Below, one piece after another: positions 1 to 5,339 of a stretch of 8,126 bases of DNA. The position numbers were made by a program, and so were the translations under genes. Positions within the stretch are counted from its first letter, which is position 1, and every line of letters begins with the position of its first letter. The notes beneath the pieces are model-generated. The model worked only from the letters and a program-made list of their open reading frames with translations, made no database searches and had not been told where the DNA came from. This stretch comes from Bacilli bacterium (GTDB lineage Bacteria; Bacillota_I; Bacilli_A; RFN20; CAG-826), in the NCBI GenBank assembly GCA_017617775.1, contig JAFZVO010000004.1, positions 1 to 8,126 of the forward strand. Reading direction: 5' to 3'.

Positions 1-221
1 ATGGTTATTCCGATGAGATGATCATCAATGCTTTAAAAGATGCGCTTAATAAGGGTAAGAAAACCTTAAGAGCGGTGGATAAAATCCTTCTCACATATCA
101 GATGAGAGATGATTTTGAAAGCGAAGGCTATTCTCCAATCAATTCTGAATGGAATAAGAACTTAGAAGAAACGATTAAGATTGCCAAAACCCCATGGCTT
201 GATAATAAGAATGGGAAATAA
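1..221 (+). CDS. dnaD: DnaD-like replication initiation protein, C-terminal part (5' end outside window)
   Basis: This is the tail of a gene that begins before the window; the first complete codon is at base 3 and the stop is TAA at 219-221. The visible 72 residues start GYSDEMI and continue ALKDAL...LRAVDKILL, which matches the DnaB_2/DnaD C-terminal helical domain (pattern ALKEA-x-GK-x-(F/L)R-x-IDRIL in Bacillus DnaD). It ends with a short TPWLDN stretch resembling the end of B. subtilis DnaD (PFYNWLE). In that family the domain binds DNA and helps load the replicative helicase during primosome assembly. The nth gene follows at once and overlaps its end, which is the usual dnaD-nth order in Bacillota and supports the name. 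The N-terminal winged-helix domain cannot be seen, so a DnaB-type helicase-loading paralogue is not excluded. Confidence 0.82.
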   Translation, partial: GYSDEMIINALKDALNKGKKTLRAVDKILLTYQMRDDFESEGYSPINSEWNKNLEETIKIAKTPWLDNKNGK

Positions 222-840
222 TGCGACATTGATCGAGAATTATCTCGATGAAATATTACCAAATGTAGGTTGTGAATTAATCTATCATAAAGATTATGAA
301 CTTTTGCTTGCGGTGATGCTCTCCGCGCAGACCACAGATAAGGCTGTTAATAAGGCCACAGAACCTCTTTTTATGAGATATCAAAGTCTTGAAGAATTAT
401 CTAACTTATCTCCTGAAGAGCTATATCCATATATTGGTAAACTAGGGATGTATAAAGCTAAGGCAAATAATGTGATTGGCATCGCGAAAGGCTTACTCGA
501 GGAATTTAATGGTAAAGTACCGAATAATAAAGAGGATTTGATGTCATTACCAGGCGTTGGTAACAAGACTGCCGAAGTAGTCATCATTGAATTATTTAAA
601 GATCCGCAGTTCCCTGTTGATACCCATGTTGCCCGCATCGCGAAAAGATTGAAACTCGCCAGAGAAAATGATGATGTCGCTGATATCGAAAAGAAATTAA
701 GAAAATCGTTCCCAAGAGAGAGCTGGATCAAACTCCATCATCAGTTCATTCATTTTGGGAGAATTCAGTGCAAAGCAAAAAATCCGCAATGTGAGAATTG
801 CAGATTAATTGAGATTTGTAAGGAAAAACGCTGTAAATAA
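211..840 (+). CDS. nth: Endonuclease III (DNA glycosylase/AP lyase)
   Basis: Base-excision repair enzyme that removes oxidised pyrimidines and cuts the abasic strand. From ATG 211 the protein has 209 residues, normal for the family. It contains the helix-hairpin-helix LPGVGNKTA (113-121) with catalytic Lys119, catalytic Asp137 in VDTHVAR, and a C-terminal four-cysteine cluster Cys187-x6-Cys194-x2-Cys197-x5-Cys203 that holds the [4Fe-4S] cluster. All key residues are present. The start is uncertain: ATG 211 aligns best with the B. subtilis N-terminus and overlaps the dnaD stop by 11 bp, but it has no clear Shine-Dalgarno. An upstream in-frame TTG at 181 would add 10 residues and has a weak purine tract (gaagaaacg) before it. 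Translation is probably coupled to dnaD. The stop (838-840) touches the recU stop on the other strand. Confidence 0.96.
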   Translation: MGNNATLIENYLDEILPNVGCELIYHKDYELLLAVMLSAQTTDKAVNKATEPLFMRYQSLEELSNLSPEELYPYIGKLGMYKAKANNVIGIAKGLLEEFNGKVPNNKEDLMSLPGVGNKTAEVVIIELFKDPQFPVDTHVARIAKRLKLARENDDVADIEKKLRKSFPRESWIKLHHQFIHFGRIQCKAKNPQCENCRLIEICKEKRCK

Positions 841-1440
841 CTATTTTTTAAAGTATTTCGCTTTGACCGCTTTGATGTAATTAAGTCGTGGATTAAGACC
901 ATATTCAATCTCCATGCCGACTTCTTTGATCAAGTTGAGAGGAATGCTTTTTCTTTTATATTTCTTATGGAAATCGATGACGTATTGAGCGTCCAACAAA
1001 TATGTATCCCCTAATAGTTCAAATCTGATGAGGAAGAAAGCGATTCCTTGATGGGCAATGACCTGTGTGAGATGTTCAATCTGTTGAGAAGGAATATTCG
1101 CGAGAGGGAAAGACACTTTCTGCTTTGTGGACTTCGCTTCAAAGTCGATATATCTTCCTTTAAACACTCCGTTATAGTCAGTCGTGGATTGTTTTTCAAA
1201 ATAAGCATTTGTGATTGTCGCGCCTTTTGAATAATCAACCTTTACAACATTGATTGGAGTCGGTCTTTTGGTGATTAAACAAATACCTTTCTCACGATAG
1301 TATTCATTAGCCTGATTGATGTCGTTTTCAAAAGACATACCACGGTTTCCCGCGGATAAGATGGCCTTACTACTCGGTTTTTTCTTAGCGGTCTTAGTCT
1401 TTGTTGTAGGTTTATATTCTTTTCCGTTAGGGTATTTCAT
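841..1440 (-). CDS. recU: Holliday junction resolvase RecU
   Basis: Endonuclease that cuts four-way recombination intermediates in Bacillota; in B. subtilis it also binds RecA and modulates it. The 199-residue protein starts with the typical YPNGK and a Lys-rich tail, then NRGMSFENDIN (32-42), KRPTPINVV (58-66), and the nuclease core STTDYNGVFKGRYIDFEAK (85-103). Asp88, Glu101 and Lys103 fall where the B. subtilis catalytic residues do. The QQIEHL motif (119-124) and the C-terminal Tyr-rich end also match. The start ATG (1440-1438) has an AAGGAG Shine-Dalgarno at 1454-1449, 8 nt upstream and inside the preceding gene. It overlaps that gene's stop in an ATGA arrangement, which suggests translational coupling. 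In many relatives recU is cotranscribed with ponA (PBP1); ponA is not here, and the position after recU is taken directly by the convergent nth gene. Confidence 0.97.
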   Translation of the reverse strand: MKYPNGKEYKPTTKTKTAKKKPSSKAILSAGNRGMSFENDINQANEYYREKGICLITKRPTPINVVKVDYSKGATITNAYFEKQSTTDYNGVFKGRYIDFEAKSTKQKVSFPLANIPSQQIEHLTQVIAHQGIAFFLIRFELLGDTYLLDAQYVIDFHKKYKRKSIPLNLIKEVGMEIEYGLNPRLNYIKAVKAKYFKK

Positions 1441-2162
1441 TTCAAATACTCCTTAGTGATCTCTTTATATTCTTCAGCGGATACATCTTCCCCATTTGAT
1501 AGCTTGGTAATCACCGCTTTGATTGGGTGTGGGAGATGTGGCATTCTATTCAAGTTATTGAGATAGTCCTCAAGGACGATGTCAGGGTTTCTCACAAACG
1601 CGTCATAGAGTTTGGCGAGATTGATGGCGTCATATAATGGGTCATGTTCAATCCCTTCTCTATTCACATAATAATGTGCGCAATAATTGGATAGTGAATA
1701 TGGATTGTTATGACTATCTTTTGTGAATGTTGAGATGAACTGTGAGAAATCTAAATAGTTGTGTTGGATTTGTGCGACCAATTCTTTTGGAGTATCCAAA
1801 TTATAAGAGAATGATTGACCAAGGATCTTCATATCATGATTACCAAATGTGACGAACACACAATGGTTGAACGCAGAACCACAATATTCTCTAAGACCTT
1901 TTAAAGCTTGTGCAAAGCTCACACCCTCTCGATCTAACGTTGATTGACTGATACCGGTGAGGTTTTCAACGAATGAACCAATCTTGTTCTTGGCGCGTAC
2001 ATATGCTTTGTAGCCTTTTTTCAGTCTCTTGATCTCCCCTTTACGAGTCAAAGTAGCTAAAACCGCGCCTACGGCGATCATCTCATGAGTGTATTGAGTG
2101 CCTTCAAAATCGAGGAAGACGAGATATTTACGATTTTTAATAGCTTTATCGAGTAATTTCAT
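1437..2162 (-). CDS. DEDDh-family 3'-5' exonuclease (ERI-1/KapD-like)
   Basis: A 241-residue RNase H-fold exonuclease. The DEDDh signature is complete: Asp18 and Glu20 in FLDFEGT (ExoI), Asp110 in FGNHDMKIL (ExoII), and His173-x4-Asp178 in HDPLYDAINLAKLY (ExoIII). Together these bind two metal ions for 3'-5' hydrolysis of a nucleic acid. The DFEGT...EMIAVGAV opening resembles the ERI-1/KapD branch more than the DnaQ proofreading subunit or oligoribonuclease. The natural substrate (DNA or RNA) cannot be told from sequence. Residues 200-241 form a short charged extension after the nuclease fold. It is the first gene of a two-gene unit with recU (4-bp ATGA overlap), so a role in recombination or repair is a reasonable inference. 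ATG 2162 lies only 11 nt after a strong -10 box and has no Shine-Dalgarno. A specific gene name is not justified. Confidence 0.88.
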   Translation of the reverse strand: MKLLDKAIKNRKYLVFLDFEGTQYTHEMIAVGAVLATLTRKGEIKRLKKGYKAYVRAKNKIGSFVENLTGISQSTLDREGVSFAQALKGLREYCGSAFNHCVFVTFGNHDMKILGQSFSYNLDTPKELVAQIQHNYLDFSQFISTFTKDSHNNPYSLSNYCAHYYVNREGIEHDPLYDAINLAKLYDAFVRNPDIVLEDYLNNLNRMPHLPHPIKAVITKLSNGEDVSAEEYKEITKEYLK

Positions 2163-2173
2163 AAATCACGAGT

Positions 2174-2201
2174 ATTATATCATTCAAATGTCTTTTTTCA
2201 A
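2174..2201 (-). promoter_or_regulatory. Sigma-A-type promoter for the exonuclease-recU unit
   Basis: On the minus strand a TTGAAA -35 box (2201-2196), a 16-bp spacer and a perfect TATAAT -10 box (2179-2174) are present. TG lies one base before the -10, giving an extended -10. Only 11 nt separate the -10 from the ATG at 2162. Transcription would begin near 2168-2166, leaving a leader of roughly 4-6 nt and no space for a Shine-Dalgarno. Confidence 0.8.
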
Positions 2202-2212
2202 TGCAATAATAA

Positions 2213-2241
2213 TTGAAAATACCTAATATATAATATATTAT
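2213..2241 (+). promoter_or_regulatory. Probable promoter for gpsB (and rnpB downstream)
   Basis: TTGAAA (2213-2218), a 17-bp spacer and TATTAT (2236-2241) precede the gpsB ATG, with 12 nt between the -10 box and the start codon. A perfect TATAAT also exists at 2229-2234 but has no good -35 at normal spacing. Either choice gives a very short leader without a Shine-Dalgarno. The -35 box sits 11 bp from the -35 box of the divergent exonuclease promoter, in a strongly AT-rich segment. Confidence 0.6.
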
Positions 2242-2253
2242 GTATTAGATATT

Positions 2254-2616
2254 ATGGCGACAAAACTTACTCTCACTAGCCAAAAAATCCTCGACGAGGT
2301 CTTCCCGGGTGTTCCGAGAGGTTATGATCCACTTCTTGTGGACCAGTTTCTCGATAAAGTCATTCAAGATTACCTTGTCATTGAATCCAATGAATTGATT
2401 GATAAACAAGAAATTGAATCTCTGAGGAAAGAACTTGAGAGACTTAAGAAGGAAAACTATGAATTAGTGGTGGAGAACGGATTATATAAAAACCGCTTCG
2501 AAAACATTAAGGAAAGACCTGGAGTGACCAGAGATAATATGGAGCTCATAAAAACGATTGATAAATATGAAAAATTTATCTTCAGCAAAGGCTATGATAT
2601 CAACGAAATCAAATAA
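2254..2616 (+). CDS. gpsB: Cell division adaptor GpsB (DivIVA-domain protein)
   Basis: GpsB is a small cytosolic coiled-coil protein that links penicillin-binding proteins to the division and elongation machinery. The 120-residue product begins with the DivIVA/GpsB membrane-proximal domain: LTSQKILDEVF, then RGYDPLLVDQFLDKVIQDY (22-40). Tyr24, Asp30 and Asp34 match the residues that in B. subtilis and Listeria GpsB form the PBP-binding groove. A charged coiled coil follows (about 45-80). The end has the short second helical domain, ELIKTIDKYEKFIFSKGYD (97-115), which aligns with the GpsB C-terminus (ILKRLSNLEKHVFGSKLYD); this favours GpsB over DivIVA. It is a little longer than the ~98-residue B. 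subtilis protein, mainly in the linker. The neighbour rnpB is the same as in Bacillus. No Shine-Dalgarno precedes ATG 2254. The last base of its stop is also the first base of the rnpB P1 helix. Confidence 0.92.
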   Translation: MATKLTLTSQKILDEVFPGVPRGYDPLLVDQFLDKVIQDYLVIESNELIDKQEIESLRKELERLKKENYELVVENGLYKNRFENIKERPGVTRDNMELIKTIDKYEKFIFSKGYDINEIK

Positions 2617-2945
2617 TTCGGTCCGGATAATTGCTGGCATTAGCTAGAGGAAAGTCCATGCTCGCACAGACTGTGATGTCTGTAGTGATTACGCTAGTAG
2701 AAAAAATAATACTAGGGATGCAGGAGTGCATTACGGCGATCGGATGCCTAAAGGCAACCATGGCTATGATCTGAAAGTGCCACAGAGACGAGATCATTAG
2801 AAATAATGAAGTGGAACGCGGTAAACCCCGTAAGCGAGAAACCCAAATTTGGTAGGGGAAGTCGATGGCGAGAAACGAATTGCCTAGACAGGTTAGACCT
2901 AGATAAATAATTATCCTCGACAAAACATGGCTTACAGGACCGAAT
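2616..2945 (+). ncRNA. rnpB: RNase P RNA (bacterial, probably type B, compact)
   Basis: Catalytic RNA that removes 5' leaders from tRNA precursors. The ends are set by a perfect 9-bp P1 helix, ATTCGGTCC (2616-2624) with GGACCGAAT (2937-2945). Conserved blocks are in the right order: GAGGAAAGTCCATGCTCGCAC-like CR-I (from about 2647), GAAAGTGCCACAG (2772-2784), GTGGAACGCGGTAAACCCC (2811-2829), GCGAGAAACCCAAATTTGG (2834-2852), AGGGGAA (2854-2860), AGATAAATAATTATCC (2901-2916) and ACAAAACATGGCTTACAG (2920-2937). These closely follow B. subtilis rnpB, so a type B fold is likely. At about 330 nt it is about 70 nt shorter than the B. subtilis RNA, mostly between the AGGGGAA block and the 3' end, where a P19-like hairpin seems absent, and partly in a short P3. 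It lies directly between the gpsB stop and the pgsA ribosome-binding site. Any open frames across this stretch are not genes. Confidence 0.97.
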
Positions 2946-2952
2946 ACTCAAC

Positions 2953-2958
2953 AAGGAG
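2953..2958 (+). promoter_or_regulatory. Ribosome-binding site that fixes the pgsA start
   Basis: AAGGAG lies 7 nt before ATG 2966. It rules out the earlier in-frame ATG at 2927, which sits inside the conserved ACATGGCTTACAG end of RNase P RNA and has no such site. It begins 8 nt after the P1 helix of rnpB. Confidence 0.9.
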
Positions 2959-2965
2959 AAAAACT

Positions 2966-3610
2966 ATGAATTTACCAACAAAGATTACATTCAGTAGAAT
3001 TATCGCAACTGTTTTGCTGATCATCACTTTATTTGTTCTCTCTTTCTTCCCAGAGATGCGCACACCTTTATTAGGCAACACAGGCATCAATTTGATTTTC
3101 CTCATTATCTTTGTGTTCTTTGTGATTGCCAGTTATACTGACCATCTCGACGGCAAGTTAGCGAGAAAGAATAATCAAGTGACTAATTTAGGTAAATTCT
3201 TAGACCCAGTCGCCGATAAATTATTGGTGAGCTCGATGCTCATCTTCTTAGCGACTCCATATGCCTTTGGCTATGCTGTTGAACAGAGAGTTTTCATCCC
3301 TGTGTGGTGCGTGATCATCATGGTCGCACGCGACACGGTCGTGGATGCGATGAGATTCATCGCCGCACAAAAGGGCACAGTGATCGCTGCTAATATCTTC
3401 GGTAAACTCAAGACTGTTCTCCAAATGGTCGCAATCTCCTTCGTTTTATTAAACGATTTCCCATTCCATTATCTATATCCAGAAAACGATAACCCATATC
3501 TCAATGTCACAGCCTTCTTAGTCTATGCTGCTACACTAGTGAGCTTCATTTCTGGTGTTATCTATGTCTATCAAAATAGAAAAGTTTTAAAAGAAGGCAA
3601 AGAGGACTAA
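2966..3610 (+). CDS. pgsA: CDP-diacylglycerol-glycerol-3-phosphate 3-phosphatidyltransferase
   Basis: Membrane enzyme that joins CDP-diacylglycerol to glycerol 3-phosphate to give phosphatidylglycerol phosphate, the committed step to phosphatidylglycerol and cardiolipin. From ATG 2966 it has 214 residues. The CDP-alcohol phosphotransferase motif is complete: Asp59-x2-Asp62-Gly63-x2-Ala66-Arg67-x8-Gly76-x3-Asp80-x3-Asp84 (TDHLDGKLAR...GKFLDPVAD), with the metal-binding aspartates intact. Hydrophobic membrane segments occur around 10-28, 41-57, 85-98, 110-122, 150-164 and 183-203. The N-terminal NLPTKITFSRI matches the PgsA opening (NLPNKIT-x-(S/A)R), which favours PgsA over PssA or cardiolipin synthase-type relatives. 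The pgsA-cinA-recA order is typical of Bacillota. Its stop overlaps the next start by one base (TAATG), so the two are probably coupled. Confidence 0.95.
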   Translation: MNLPTKITFSRIIATVLLIITLFVLSFFPEMRTPLLGNTGINLIFLIIFVFFVIASYTDHLDGKLARKNNQVTNLGKFLDPVADKLLVSSMLIFLATPYAFGYAVEQRVFIPVWCVIIMVARDTVVDAMRFIAAQKGTVIAANIFGKLKTVLQMVAISFVLLNDFPFHYLYPENDNPYLNVTAFLVYAATLVSFISGVIYVYQNRKVLKEGKED

Positions 3611-4080
3611 TGACCGCTGAAGAACTATCCACACTATTTAAGGAATACGGCCGTACTTTAGGATGTGCGGAGAGTTTTACTGGTGGAGCTTTCGCGGCTT
3701 CTATCACCGCGATACCGGGCGCTTCCAAATTCTTTAAAGGTGGTATAGTGACATATGCGACAGAAGAGAAGGTCAAGCTTCTCGGCATCGATGCAAATCG
3801 AGTGGAACAATATGGAGTGGTGAGCCAAGAAATCGGTGGCGATATGGCGATGCATACCAAATATATTCTCGATGTTGATTACTCAATTGCTTTTACCGGC
3901 AATGCTGGTCCAGATGCGATGGAAAATAAGCCAGTCGGTGAGATTTATATTGGAGTGACAGCTTATCAAACTACACAAGTTTTTAAATATTTGTTAAAAG
4001 GAAGTCGAGAGGATATTGTAAAGCAAGCTTTACAATTGGGGTATGACCATCTAGAGTTCATGTTAAAAAGTTTCAAATAA
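3610..4080 (+). CDS. pncC: Nicotinamide-nucleotide amidohydrolase, CinA C-terminal domain only (PncC type)
   Basis: The 156-residue protein is the CinA C-terminal domain alone. In known members this domain deamidates nicotinamide mononucleotide to nicotinic acid mononucleotide in the pyridine-nucleotide salvage cycle. The nucleophile motif AESFTGG (20-26, Ser22), the GGIVTYATEEK segment (44-54, with Tyr49 and Lys54 where the family has conserved Tyr and Lys), and FTGNAGPDA...KPVGEIYIG (95-115) are present. The family usually has SGIAGPxGG; here Asn replaces Ile and the second Gly is missing. B. subtilis CinA has about 416 residues, with an N-terminal molybdopterin-binding-like pyrophosphatase domain; that half is absent. 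Since pgsA abuts it, the gene was not cut by the window or a frameshift. The position between pgsA and recA is the classic cinA site. Candidate ribosome-binding sequences lie inside the end of pgsA (AAGAAGG 3591-3597 or AGAGG 3601-3605). Confidence 0.92.
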   Translation: MTAEELSTLFKEYGRTLGCAESFTGGAFAASITAIPGASKFFKGGIVTYATEEKVKLLGIDANRVEQYGVVSQEIGGDMAMHTKYILDVDYSIAFTGNAGPDAMENKPVGEIYIGVTAYQTTQVFKYLLKGSREDIVKQALQLGYDHLEFMLKSFK

Positions 4081-4131
4081 AAAGTAAAAAAACACGATTT
4101 TTTAGGTATATATAAGTAGGAGCGTATTTTT

Positions 4132-5124
4132 ATGAAAAACGAAAAAAATGGAAACAAAACATTAGAAGAAACACTTCGCGAAATTGAAAAAGTGTTTGGC
4201 AAAGGCGCAGTGATGCGTCTCGGTGATCGCACTGCGGTGGATGTCGATGTCATCCCTAGTGGATCCCTACTTCTCGACGAGGCTTTAGGCGTCGGCGGAT
4301 ACCCAAAAGGTCGTATTATTGAAATCTATGGACCTGAGAGCAGCGGTAAAACCACATTAGCGTTGCACGCGATTGCGGAATGTCAGAGATTAGGTGGCCA
4401 AGCCGCCTTCATCGATGCTGAACACGCCATCGACCCAGTTTATGCTAAAAACCTCGGTGTCGATATTGACTCATTAGTCTTATCTCAACCTGATAGTGGT
4501 GAACAAGCCTTAGCGATCACAGAAATGCTCGCGAGCAGCGGTGGAGTTTCTCTCATCGTCGTCGACAGCGTTGCGGCATTAGTTCCACAAGCGGAATTAG
4601 ATGGTGAAATGGGTGATAGCTCTGTTGGCTTACAAGCCCGTTTAATGTCAAAAGCGATGAGAAAATTAACAGCGGTTCTCAACAAGAACAACTGTGCGAT
4701 TATCTTTATCAACCAACTCAGAGAAAAAGTCGGTGTGATGTATGGAAATCCAGAAACCACATCAGGTGGTCGTGCCTTGAAGTTCTATGCCTCTATCAGA
4801 ATTGATATCCGCAGAACTGAAGCCTTAAAGCAAGGCAGCGATATCTACGGCAACACTTGCAAGATTAAGATTGTGAAGAACAAAGTGGCTTCGCCATTTA
4901 AAACTTGTGAAGTCGATATCATCTACGGTAAAGGTGTGAGCAAAGAAGGAGAAATCCTTGATCGAGCAGTTGAACTCGGCCTCATCAAGAAATCCGGTGC
5001 CTGGTATGAATATAATGGCAGCAAGATTGCGCAAGGTCGTGATGCTGGAAAAACCTACATCGCTGAGAATCCTGAACTTCAAGAAGAACTTCTCAAGAAG
5101 ATTAAATCTGGTGTTGTTGAATAA
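4132..5124 (+). CDS. recA: Recombinase RecA
   Basis: ATP-dependent strand-exchange protein that forms filaments on single-stranded DNA and drives homologous recombination and the SOS response. The 330-residue protein has the N-terminal oligomerisation helix ([21 protein letters not shown], about 11-31), Walker A GPESSGKT (67-74), catalytic Glu97 in DAEHA, Walker B LIVVD (141-145), DNA-binding loop L1 (about 156-165), and loop L2 with [17 protein letters not shown] (194-210) followed by [10 protein letters not shown]. All signatures are intact. It is shorter than B. subtilis RecA (about 348 residues) because the C-terminal acidic tail is nearly gone, ending [10 protein letters not shown] good Shine-Dalgarno (AGGAG, 4118-4122) lies 9 nt before ATG 4132. 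The 51-bp gap after pncC contains no recognisable Bacillus-type LexA box (GAAC-N4-GTTC) and no convincing promoter, so expression may depend on readthrough from upstream genes. A terminator follows. Confidence 0.99.
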   Translation: MKNEKNGNKTLEETLREIEKVFGKGAVMRLGDRTAVDVDVIPSGSLLLDEALGVGGYPKGRIIEIYGPESSGKTTLALHAIAECQRLGGQAAFIDAEHAIDPVYAKNLGVDIDSLVLSQPDSGEQALAITEMLASSGGVSLIVVDSVAALVPQAELDGEMGDSSVGLQARLMSKAMRKLTAVLNKNNCAIIFINQLREKVGVMYGNPETTSGGRALKFYASIRIDIRRTEALKQGSDIYGNTCKIKIVKNKVASPFKTCEVDIIYGKGVSKEGEILDRAVELGLIKKSGAWYEYNGSKIAQGRDAGKTYIAENPELQEELLKKIKSGVVE

Positions 5125-5141
5125 GAAACAATCGAATAATC

Positions 5142-5170
5142 ACGCGTCTCTATAGGCGCGTTTTTATTTT
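5142..5170 (+). terminator. Intrinsic terminator after recA
   Basis: An 8-bp hairpin (5142-5149 with 5154-5161, GC-rich at the base, one T-G pair, CTAT loop) is followed by TTTTTATTTT (5161-5170). It begins 17 nt after the recA stop and directly precedes the rny promoter, so it separates two transcription units. Confidence 0.9.
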
Positions 5171-5171
5171 G

Positions 5172-5200
5172 TTGTCTATTCTAGATATGTGTTTTATAAT
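5172..5200 (+). promoter_or_regulatory. Sigma-A-type promoter for rny-ymdB-miaB
   Basis: TTGTCT (5172-5177), a 17-bp spacer and a perfect TATAAT (5195-5200) lie immediately after the recA terminator. Transcription should start near 5206-5208, leaving a leader of about 133 nt before the rny ATG. Confidence 0.85.
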
Positions 5201-5206
5201 AGTAGG

Positions 5207-5339
5207 CGTGTTGAAGAAACACTAACTATAGATTCTCAAACGAGAAACTAAATTATCAGGCTTAGCCTGTGATATAAAAAATCTTCATAAGGTTTTAAAT
5301 TATAGTTATTTTTTCGTAGAACGAAAGAAAGGGATTTTT
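5207..5339 (+). promoter_or_regulatory. Structured 5' leader of rny (function unknown)
   Basis: This 133-nt untranslated leader can fold along most of its length. Visible helices are: GTGTT/AACAC (5208-5212 with 5218-5222); a long-range closing helix TAACTATA/TATAGTTA (5223-5230 with 5301-5308); and inside it TTCTC/GAGAA (5233-5237 with 5242-5246), CAGGC/GCCTG (5257-5261 with 5265-5269, TTA loop), and a weak AAAATC/GGTTTT (5278-5283 with 5291-5296). Six T's (5309-5314) follow the closing helix and can instead pair in TTTTTTCG/CGAAAGAA (5309-5316 with 5322-5329), directly before the Shine-Dalgarno AAAGGG (5328-5333, 6 nt from the ATG). The multi-branched layout is riboswitch-like or autoregulatory in appearance. 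I do not recognise any known riboswitch or T-box consensus in it, and the pairing was done by eye. Confidence 0.5.

Noticed and set aside
181..210. Upstream TTG start for nth
   Set aside because: It would add 10 residues that do not resemble the Nth N-terminus; ATG 211 aligns better, though the choice remains uncertain because neither start has a strong Shine-Dalgarno.
2609..2954. Open frames on the minus strand, and a plus-strand ATG at 2927, across the rnpB region
   Set aside because: The region is RNase P RNA with conserved core blocks and a perfect P1 helix; these frames have no protein-family similarity and no ribosome-binding site. The pgsA start is fixed at 2966 by AAGGAG.
4085..4114. 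Possible promoter or terminator between pncC and recA (A-run/T-run hairpin 4085-4104, TATATA-like -10 at 4107-4112)
   Set aside because: The hairpin is all A-T and too weak to call a terminator, and no -35 box lies at proper spacing from the TATATA.
5207..5339. Known riboswitch or T-box in the rny leader
   Set aside because: I see no T-box AGGGTGG block and none of the conserved cores of the purine, TPP, SAM, preQ1-I, fluoride or c-di-GMP-I classes; only generic helices are supported.
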